The notes beneath the pieces were generated by a model. The model saw only the letters and a list, made by a program, of their open reading frames with translations. It made no database searches and was not told the DNA's origin. A stretch of DNA of 34,095 bases, taken from positions 1 to 34,095 of the forward strand of contig JAEEHU010000072.1 in NCBI GenBank assembly GCA_016280975.1, in the 5' to 3' direction. Below are positions 24,515-31,106 of the stretch, in pieces (the stretch's first letter is position 1; each line of letters starts with the position of its first letter). The position numbers and the translations under genes were made by a program. Source of the DNA: Acholeplasmatales bacterium (lineage in GTDB: Bacteria; Bacillota_I; Bacilli_A; Acholeplasmatales; Anaeroplasmataceae).

Positions 24515-25288
24515 TTATTCAAATCTATATAGTTCTGTATCTCCCCATGGATATTGAATCATATATTCTCCATGATAAGAATTTTTATATTTTTTATTTC
24601 CTTTTAAATATTCATAAGAATCACAAGTAATTAGCTTAGTGTTAATTGCATAAGTGTTCGCATCAGAAAGTAATAAATCTCCAATATTATGCTCTTCTAA
24701 TACCTTTTTTAACTCAGCGAAGTTTTTAGTAATATAGCTTTGAATAGTTCTAGAATATCCATCATCCTCATATACAACCGCTGCGAGTTCCTTTCTATTT
24801 ACAGCTGAACCATTTCTATCTACTAAATAAGCTAAAACCTCTTTAGCCTTTGATGATAAGGCTAAAGGCTTACCATCAACCTTAATATCAAAGTTTCCAA
24901 ATGTTTGAACAACAACTCTTTTTGTTATTTCGTTATCCTCTAGGAAATAATTAATTTGTTCTTCTATCATTTCCTTACTAATAGGCTTTAATAAATAACC
25001 TTTAGCACTAGCTCTAATTGCTTGATTTGTATATTCTGTATAGCCTGTTGTAAATACAACATTTATTTCAGGATGATTTTCTCTTAAATACTTCGCAACA
25101 TCAATACCATTTACATCTGGCATATTGATATCTGAAAATATTACATCAGCTGTATTATCCTTAAGATAATCAGTTAATTGCTTAAATGTATTAAAGCCAA
25201 TTACCTCTGTAATAGCCTCAACCTTCTTACAATTAATAATCATACCCTGAAGTATTATCTTTTCATCATCTAAACATATAACCTTCAT
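24515..25288 (-). CDS. Response regulator, receiver plus winged-helix output domain
   Basis: A 257-aa regulator. The receiver domain (1-120) has the acidic pair D7-D8, phospho-acceptor D53 in FSDINMPDVNG, T80/T81 and K101 in YLLKPIS. The C-terminal half (about 128-257) begins VVVQTFGNFDIKVDGKPLAL and continues SSKAKEVLAYLVDRNGSAVNRKEL. This is the winged-helix type related to OmpR/SARP activators, not LytTR, and it ends with YMIQYPWGDTELYRF. Pairing this output with a LytS-like kinase is common in Clostridia-type Bacillota. The ATG overlaps the kinase stop by one base (TGATG), with GGAGG just before it. Targets are unknown; the genes downstream in the operon are natural candidates. Confidence 0.9.
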   Translation of the reverse strand: MKVICLDDEKIILQGMIINCKKVEAITEVIGFNTFKQLTDYLKDNTADVIFSDINMPDVNGIDVAKYLRENHPEINVVFTTGYTEYTNQAIRASAKGYLLKPISKEMIEEQINYFLEDNEITKRVVVQTFGNFDIKVDGKPLALSSKAKEVLAYLVDRNGSAVNRKELAAVVYEDDGYSRTIQSYITKNFAELKKVLEEHNIGDLLLSDANTYAINTKLITCDSYEYLKGNKKYKNSYHGEYMIQYPWGDTELYRFE

Positions 25289-26571
25289 CAGTTTTCCTCC
25301 GGTACAGTAATAGTTACTTTAGTTCCCTTATCTACTTCACTTTCAATTGTGAATGTTCCTTTTACCATGCTTTCAATTCTTGTTTTAACATTTTCTATTC
25401 CAACGTGGTTTTTAGCATCATATTTAATAATATCTGGATTAAATCCAATACCATTATCCTTTATAACTAAAACGTGTTTGTCATCTTCCTTATAGGTAAT
25501 TACCTCAACAAGACCATTTTCACGTGCTCTTACACCATATTTAATAGCATTTTCAACCATTGGCTGTATTGTTAATACTGGCAATTTGAAATCCTTATCC
25601 TTAATTGCAAATATTACCTTAACATTATCAAATCTAACCATTTCAATATCTGAATATGCCATCGCATGCTTTACCTCTTCTAATACAGGTACAGGGCCAG
25701 ACTTACTTAAAGCATCTGTATGCATTCTTAGATACTGTGAAAATTCACCAATAGTTTTAGCTGCCTTTTCAGGATCTATTTCACATAATACCTGAATAGT
25801 TGTTAGAGTATTATATATAAAGTGTGGCTGAATTTGAGATAGCATAAGGGCTGTTGTTTTTTCCTGCATGCTACGCTCATGTACTATTGCCTCAGTTGAA
25901 CTCTTATCGAAGTTAAGATACATAAAATATAAAGCCGCACCTATAATAAAAGCCTCAGATGAATTGGCATAATCGGTTTTTAATGAGATTGCAAGAACTT
26001 GAGCTACTATCGCAATCATAGTAGTTAAAAGTATAATGAAATCTATTTGTCTTCTTGTTTTATGAATAGTTGTTTCAACAATAGATGTTATTACTAGTGA
26101 TAACAAATATAGTCCACAAATAACATAAACTGTATATCCAAGCCAAGATCTATCAAATGTGTTATTTGCATTATACCAAATAACAAAACGTAGGCTTGGA
26201 ACAAAATATGAAAGCATCGCAATAAAATATATAACTGTATTTATTACTACACCTATCCATATTAAATAATGCTTCTTATCCTTAAAGTCTAATCTTATAT
26301 GATAGAATAGTACAATTATTACAGGCCTTAATGTGTAGCATAAAAACGAGAATAAATATCTTGGAAAATTCTCTTCAGCAACTCTCTCATTATTAAATAG
26401 TGTTTCTAAATATTCAAATACTGTAAGAATTAATATAGCAAATACAATAGATATTAATAATTTCTTATCCTTTTTATTAATTCTTGATGCAATAAATAAA
26501 AATATTAATAAAGAAATTGTTAATATAAATAATACAAAATGCTCATTAAAATAAACAAAAAAATCTCTCAT
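25288..26571 (-). CDS. LytS-like sensor histidine kinase
   Basis: A 427-aa membrane kinase. About seven hydrophobic helices fill the first ~210 residues, with no large extracellular domain, so the signal may be sensed in or near the membrane. The His_kinase segment has the phospho-acceptor in SQIQPHFIYNTLTTIQVL. The ATPase domain follows, with LTIQPMVENAIKYGVR (N box), IKDNGIGFNPD (G1) and a terminal GTKVTITVPEE. This is the family of LytS/YpdA-type kinases. ATG 26571 is preferred over the GTG three codons upstream, which lies inside the ribosome-binding site AAAGGTG. It heads the operon kinase, regulator, PreA-like protein, glycosyltransferase. Confidence 0.92.
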   Translation of the reverse strand: MRDFFVYFNEHFVLFILTISLLIFLFIASRINKKDKKLLISIVFAILILTVFEYLETLFNNERVAEENFPRYLFSFLCYTLRPVIIVLFYHIRLDFKDKKHYLIWIGVVINTVIYFIAMLSYFVPSLRFVIWYNANNTFDRSWLGYTVYVICGLYLLSLVITSIVETTIHKTRRQIDFIILLTTMIAIVAQVLAISLKTDYANSSEAFIIGAALYFMYLNFDKSSTEAIVHERSMQEKTTALMLSQIQPHFIYNTLTTIQVLCEIDPEKAAKTIGEFSQYLRMHTDALSKSGPVPVLEEVKHAMAYSDIEMVRFDNVKVIFAIKDKDFKLPVLTIQPMVENAIKYGVRARENGLVEVITYKEDDKHVLVIKDNGIGFNPDIIKYDAKNHVGIENVKTRIESMVKGTFTIESEVDKGTKVTITVPEEN

Positions 26572-26637
26572 GAAAATCACCTTTAATTAATTATATCATA
26601 ATTAAATAAAATTAACGAACTTAGTATAACATTTCTC

Positions 26638-26669
26638 TGTTGCAAAATGTGAGCAAAAAACCTGCAACA
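26638..26669. promoter_or_regulatory. Paired TGCAACA motifs upstream of the kinase operon
   Basis: TGTTGCA (26638-26644) and TGCAACA (26663-26669) face outward around an 18-bp centre. They lie just upstream of a possible minus-strand -10 (TATACT, 26623-26628), whose -35 is poor. The same 7-mer forms the palindrome at 27301-27316. This may be a TetR operator pair, or chance. Confidence 0.4.
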
Positions 26670-26679
26670 ATAGTGCCAC

Positions 26680-26715
26680 AAAAAAATAAATCTAAGTTTT
26701 TTTAATCTTAGATTT
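26680..26715 (-). terminator. Terminator of the tetR gene
   Basis: On the minus strand AAATCTAAG / CTTAGATTT forms a 9-bp stem with a 10-nt loop, followed by seven T. The upstream arm overlaps the TAA stop of the regulator gene. Confidence 0.85.
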
Positions 26716-27217
26716 ATTCTTCCATAGAATTATTAATAATATCTCTTAATCTTTTTGCCATTTCAGATTCAGATTCTTTCATACCATCTTCCATCCACTT
26801 CATAATAACCATATAAACTCCACCTATTTTATATGTCATCTCATATGGAATATTTAGGCTTTTATCAGTTGGATAAATAGATGAGAATACCTGATACATT
26901 TCATAATCAAGCTTTGCCTTTCTAAACTGCATAACTATATCATAGCTTGATCTTAATAATTCAAATAGTTTAGTTACCTTATATATAAATGATTTATCTA
27001 AGCTACTATCTACAAACTCCTGATAAATTTTAGCTTCTTCTTTAAATTTAGCCATTAATATATCCATTTTAGAATCATAGTTTCTATAAAATGTAGATCT
27101 ATTGAATCCAGCCTTTTCACATATCTCATTTATTTGTATTGAATCGAAATCCTTTTCCTTCATTAGTTCTACTAATGCATTATAAAAGCATTCCTTTGAA
27201 AAATTCTTAGTTCTCAT
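26714..27217 (-). CDS. TetR-family transcriptional regulator
   Basis: A 167-aa regulator. The N-terminal helix-turn-helix covers residues ~1-50: ALVELMKEKDFDSIQINEIC then EKAGFNRSTFYRNYDSK, a clear TetR signature. The C-terminal ligand and dimerisation domain (50-167) is short and looks like the DhaS/TetR_C type (KVTKLFELLRSSYDIVMQF, YMVIMKWMEDGMKESESEMA). It is divergent from the degV gene with a perfect palindrome between the two, so it probably represses itself and degV. TetR/DegV pairs are common in Bacillota and usually concern fatty-acid handling. The ligand is unknown. Confidence 0.92.
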   Translation of the reverse strand: MRTKNFSKECFYNALVELMKEKDFDSIQINEICEKAGFNRSTFYRNYDSKMDILMAKFKEEAKIYQEFVDSSLDKSFIYKVTKLFELLRSSYDIVMQFRKAKLDYEMYQVFSSIYPTDKSLNIPYEMTYKIGGVYMVIMKWMEDGMKESESEMAKRLRDIINNSMEE

Positions 27218-27300
27218 GAAACAAATATCCCCTTTTGTTGCGTTTAGATTTGAATATTTAGAAATCTCTAAAACTTTAAATACTTTGTGCTAAAATATAG

Positions 27301-27316
27301 TGCAACACTTGTTGCA
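27301..27316. promoter_or_regulatory. TetR operator candidate in the tetR-degV intergenic region
   Basis: TGCAACA-CT-TGTTGCA is a 16-bp palindrome with perfect 7-bp arms. It ends 5 bp before the degV -10 (TATAAT, 27322-27327), so it covers the degV -35/spacer. It also contains TTGCAC, which can act as the -35 of a minus-strand promoter for tetR (17 bp to TATTTA). This position suits a repressor of both genes. Confidence 0.65.
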
Positions 27317-27357
27317 TTAATTATAATATAAGTTTATTAGATATTAAAGGGGACTTT

Positions 27358-28212
27358 ATGATTAGAATAGTTTTAGACTCATGCTCAAGTATGACACTTG
27401 CTGAGGCAGAAAAAAGGAATATTAAAATTGTTCCTATGAAATACGAATTAAATGGTAAGGAATTAAATCCACTTACTGATGAAATAGAAATAAAAGAATT
27501 CTATGATATGATTGAAAATCATGATGTAAATGTTAAAACATCATGCGTATCACCCGATGATTATAGAACTATATTTGAAGATGCAGTTAAAAATAATGAA
27601 GAAATTTTATATATAGCATTATCTAAAGGATTATCAGGAAGCTATAATAGTGCACAGCTTGCAAAAAATATAATCTTAGATGATTATCCTGATGCTACTA
27701 TAGAAATAGTTAATAGCTTATCTGGTTCTATTGGTATTAAACTTTTAGTTGATGAGGCTGAAATACTTATTAATGAAGGTAAGACTATTTCTGAAATTGC
27801 AGAAATCTTAAATTCATATGCAAAAAGATTAGTAAGTAATTTTACTATCGGATCTTTATATCACCTATATAAGGGTGGAAGATTAAAATTCACTGCAATG
27901 ATGGCAGGAAGACTTCTTCACTTTAAGCCAGTTATAGCAACTAATAGCGAAGGCTCTTTAGAAAAGAGCGGCACATTCATTGGCAAGAATAAAGCAATTG
28001 GTGCTATGGAAGAATCACTAGATAAAGCAATTGATACTACTTCTAGATCTATTTATATTGGATATACTAATAATATTGATGAGGCAAACAGATTTAAATC
28101 TAAATTAGAAGCTAAGTATCCTAACTTAAATGTAATTACTGAACCAATTGATAAAACAATGGGCTGTCATTGTGGCCCTGAGGCAATCGCAGTATTCTAT
28201 TTTCATAAGTAA
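27358..28212 (+). CDS. DegV family fatty-acid-binding protein (FakB-like)
   Basis: A 284-aa DegV-fold protein. Landmarks are IVLDSCSSMTLAEAEKRNI at the start, TSCVSPDDYRTIFEDA (family TSxPSxxEF), ALSKGLSGSYNSAQLA, LYHLYKGGRL and the C-terminal MGCHCGPEAIAVFYF. DegV proteins bind a fatty acid; those acting as FakB present it to the kinase FakA for phosphorylation and entry into phospholipid synthesis. No fakA gene is in the window. The ATG follows AAAGGGGA. It is probably controlled by the divergent TetR regulator through the palindrome over its promoter, and it ends at a bidirectional terminator. Confidence 0.92.
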   Translation: MIRIVLDSCSSMTLAEAEKRNIKIVPMKYELNGKELNPLTDEIEIKEFYDMIENHDVNVKTSCVSPDDYRTIFEDAVKNNEEILYIALSKGLSGSYNSAQLAKNIILDDYPDATIEIVNSLSGSIGIKLLVDEAEILINEGKTISEIAEILNSYAKRLVSNFTIGSLYHLYKGGRLKFTAMMAGRLLHFKPVIATNSEGSLEKSGTFIGKNKAIGAMEESLDKAIDTTSRSIYIGYTNNIDEANRFKSKLEAKYPNLNVITEPIDKTMGCHCGPEAIAVFYFHK

Positions 28213-28256
28213 AAATAAGCCGTAGAATCTTTAAGACTCTACGGCATTTTTATTAT
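28211..28256. terminator. Bidirectional terminator between degV and the second GGDEF/EAL gene
   Basis: Stem GCCGTAGA (28219-28226) / TCTACGGC (28238-28245) encloses a further short TCTT/AAGA pairing. It has a T run on the plus strand and A-rich sequence on the other side for the convergent gene. Confidence 0.88.
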
Positions 28257-28258
28257 AT

Positions 28259-30922
28259 TTATTTCATATATTTATTAATGAATTCATTCTTTTCAAGTGG
28301 CTTATCGAAATAATATCCTTGAATTAAATCAGCACCCTTTTTGGCAAGCTTCTCATAAGTTTCCTTATCCTCTACACCCTCACATACTACAATGTGCTTT
28401 GTTTTCTTAGTGATATCAAATATCGCATCTAATATTATTTCTTGATTTTTACTTGATATATTACATAATGATTTATCTAATTTGATGATTTGGAAATCTA
28501 GGTTAGAAATATTATTTAAATTAGAATAGCCAGATCCGAAATCATCAATTGAAATCGAATAGCCTTCTTTTCTAAGCATATTTACAAATCTTTGGATATC
28601 ATCTACATTTTCTGTATACATTCCTTCTGTGATTTCAAGCTCAATTAATTCAATTGGAATATTATATTTATTTCTAATTCCATTAATTGTATTAATATAA
28701 TTCTCATAATCTACTGTGTATCTAGAAACATTTACAGAAATAGGTACTGGCTTTTTACCAGAATCTATTATTTCTCTTAAAAGCTTACATACATTTTCAA
28801 ACACATTGTAATCAAGTCTAGTTATATAGCCAGTTCTTTCAAATAATGGAATAAATTTATATGGCTGTAATATTTTTTCAAAATTATAATTCCAACGAGT
28901 TAATGCCTCAGCTCCACCAATCTCTTTAGTCTTAGCTGAAATCTTTGGTTGAATATATAATAAGAATTCATCATTCTTTAAGGCTTCTTCAATATGAAGC
29001 TCTAATGTTGTTTGTTCCTTTATATCATCATATAGCTTATCAGTATATAATAATACCTCATTATCCTGACTCGCATTTAGAGCGAAGAATGCTTTTTCTG
29101 ATGATGAATCTATTCCTTCACTAGAATAAGCTATATAAACACCAGCTCTTAATCTAATCGCTGTATATTTATTAGTGTAATGTGTAGATGAAGTATAGCT
29201 ATATAATTCTTTAGCTCTTTCCTTTAATCTATCGAAGTCTGAATCCTTAGTTAAAACCGCGAACATATCTTCTCTTACACGACAATAAATATCACCGGTT
29301 TGCCTTTTTAACCAAGTTGCAATTTTATTAATTAATTCATCACACTTTTTATTACCTAAAGCTGTTATTAATGATGTGTAATTACATATTTCAAACACCA
29401 AAACTGAATATTGATTATTATTTGTATTTAAAAATGTATTGGCATCAATTATCCATTTTGAATAATTATATAATCCAGTTTCCTTATCAATATATAATTC
29501 ATTATAGTGCTTTTTATCTGCGTATTCACTTGCGAGTTTTATCGCATACATTTTAGATACTAATGATAGTGCACTAACATTTTTAGATTGCCAGAATCTA
29601 TATTTGTGAATCATATCAAAACGAACCTGACCATAAACCTTATCCTCATGAATTAATTCAAAGGCTAGAATTGATTTAGCTTTTTCTCTAATTAATTGAT
29701 CATAAATAGGTAGATGTGAATAATACTCAACCTGATTAATATTTACCATATTTAAGGAATCATATGATTTACGCCAATTGATAATATTATTAAAATTAGA
29801 TGTTAAAGGAACGACAGGGTATGCTGGATTATTCCATACTATTTGATCCTCAAACTGACCTGTTTCAGGATTAGTAACTATAAGTGATATTCTATCTAGC
29901 ATATAGAAATTACCAAGTAGTGATAAGCTATCAGTAAAATTAAATTTAATGTAGCTCTTTCTATTTAATACCTCAGTAATACCATAAATAATATTATAGT
30001 TTGTTATAGATGGATCATAGGTATCTATTTTCTTTATCTTTACCTCGTTCTTATCATCTAATGTTACCTTGCCACATTTCTCCTCAGTATACATAATAAA
30101 GCAGTTCTTGCCCTTTCCTTTACCTCTAAGAAGAGCACTATCTACCTTTTTTAATAATAACTCACTATTATCTGCATCTTGAGGATATAATGCCGCACCA
30201 ATAGTCGCAGTAAATTTGGCATTCTTTACGCAATTACTTCCATCTAGATTAGATATTTTAAGACGTAGTGATCTACATGCCTCATGTACAATATCATAAT
30301 CATTTGAAATATGTAATAGTACTAAGAATTCATCTCCACCGATTCTAGCAACATAACCATTATTATTTAATGTTGATTTAATGATTGAACCTATTTCAAT
30401 TAAAATCATATCACCAAACATATGGCCATATTTCTCATTGAATGCTTTAAAATCATCTATATCAATCTTCATTAAAACAAATTCTTGTTTTCTTTCAATT
30501 GACTTATTCATAGCCTCATAGAATGTATCTTTACTATAGCACTTAGTTAAATCGTCTAGAATTAATGTAGTTTCATCAAAATTAACTGTTACAGTAATAA
30601 TAATTTTATTACTACTTCCTGGAATTACCTTAAATCTTATATTACTAGTAGTGCCATCAGTCTTTTCGTAATCTAGCGAGAACTCAAATGCCTCTTCGAT
30701 ATCCTGTAAATATAAAAAGAACTTCTTTAAGTCATCAACATATCTATCCAATAAATCAAAATGAGATAATAATATATTAATTAATTCATCAACAGTAGCT
30801 TTATCCTTAAATCTATTATTACCCTTATAAATATCAGTGATTTCTTTTGAATCTGTATCTAAAGCAAATATTAAGTTGTTGTTTGAATATAATACCTTTT
30901 TAATTAGCTCATTAAATTTCAT
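28259..30922 (-). CDS. Cyclic-di-GMP signalling protein, GGDEF - GAF-like - degenerate GGDEF - EAL (paralogue)
   Basis: An 887-aa cytoplasmic protein that is collinear with the 885-aa protein at 3271-5928. Both have GGDEF at residues 195-199 (here RIGGDEF, intact), a GAF-like middle with the shared NDSLSLxGN/TDSLSLLGN and RISxL/RISLI blocks, and a degenerate second GGDEF (CRVREDMF, about 547-554). The EAL domain at the end keeps EALTRW (672-677), NVSRY, EITEG, IDDFGSG, KLDKS, CEGVE and IQGYYFDKP. No RxxD inhibition site is seen. The true start is probably the ATG at 30922, since alignment with the paralogue begins there; a further 13 in-frame codons upstream look like leader. It stands alone behind a strong promoter with an inverted repeat at the likely start of transcription. 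Confidence 0.9.
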   Translation of the reverse strand: MKFNELIKKVLYSNNNLIFALDTDSKEITDIYKGNNRFKDKATVDELINILLSHFDLLDRYVDDLKKFFLYLQDIEEAFEFSLDYEKTDGTTSNIRFKVIPGSSNKIIITVTVNFDETTLILDDLTKCYSKDTFYEAMNKSIERKQEFVLMKIDIDDFKAFNEKYGHMFGDMILIEIGSIIKSTLNNNGYVARIGGDEFLVLLHISNDYDIVHEACRSLRLKISNLDGSNCVKNAKFTATIGAALYPQDADNSELLLKKVDSALLRGKGKGKNCFIMYTEEKCGKVTLDDKNEVKIKKIDTYDPSITNYNIIYGITEVLNRKSYIKFNFTDSLSLLGNFYMLDRISLIVTNPETGQFEDQIVWNNPAYPVVPLTSNFNNIINWRKSYDSLNMVNINQVEYYSHLPIYDQLIREKAKSILAFELIHEDKVYGQVRFDMIHKYRFWQSKNVSALSLVSKMYAIKLASEYADKKHYNELYIDKETGLYNYSKWIIDANTFLNTNNNQYSVLVFEICNYTSLITALGNKKCDELINKIATWLKRQTGDIYCRVREDMFAVLTKDSDFDRLKERAKELYSYTSSTHYTNKYTAIRLRAGVYIAYSSEGIDSSSEKAFFALNASQDNEVLLYTDKLYDDIKEQTTLELHIEEALKNDEFLLYIQPKISAKTKEIGGAEALTRWNYNFEKILQPYKFIPLFERTGYITRLDYNVFENVCKLLREIIDSGKKPVPISVNVSRYTVDYENYINTINGIRNKYNIPIELIELEITEGMYTENVDDIQRFVNMLRKEGYSISIDDFGSGYSNLNNISNLDFQIIKLDKSLCNISSKNQEIILDAIFDITKKTKHIVVCEGVEDKETYEKLAKKGADLIQGYYFDKPLEKNEFINKYMK

Positions 30923-30969
30923 ACTATTTTCCCCACAATAACCAACTCTAATATATAACATCTAAAATA

Positions 30970-30985
30970 GAAACATATTTGTTTC
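30970..30985. promoter_or_regulatory. Inverted repeat at the transcription start of the second GGDEF/EAL gene
   Basis: GAAACA-TATT-TGTTTC is a perfect 6-bp inverted repeat placed directly downstream of the -10 box, where a bound repressor would block initiation. No such repeat was noticed at the paralogue's promoter. Confidence 0.45.
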
Positions 30986-31015
30986 ATTATACCAAGTAAA
31001 ACTATATTTAGTCAA
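30986..31015 (-). promoter_or_regulatory. Promoter of the second GGDEF/EAL gene
   Basis: On the minus strand -35 TTGACT (31010-31015) and -10 TATAAT (30986-30991) are 18 bp apart. The same hexamers, TTGACT and TATAAT, occur at the promoter of the paralogous gene. Confidence 0.75.
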
Positions 31016-31054
31016 TTTATTGCGATGATTAGTAACATATCTTACTATTATGTC

Positions 31055-31090
31055 AAAAAGATGATTACACCTTTTGTGGCATAATCATCT
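31055..31090 (-). terminator. Terminator of the lipase gene
   Basis: On the minus strand AGATGATTA / TAATCATCT (31082-31090 and 31060-31068), with partial inner pairing, is followed by TTTTTG. It lies shortly after the lipase stop codon. Confidence 0.75.
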
Positions 31091-31106
31091 ATCATAAATC
31101 TTATTT

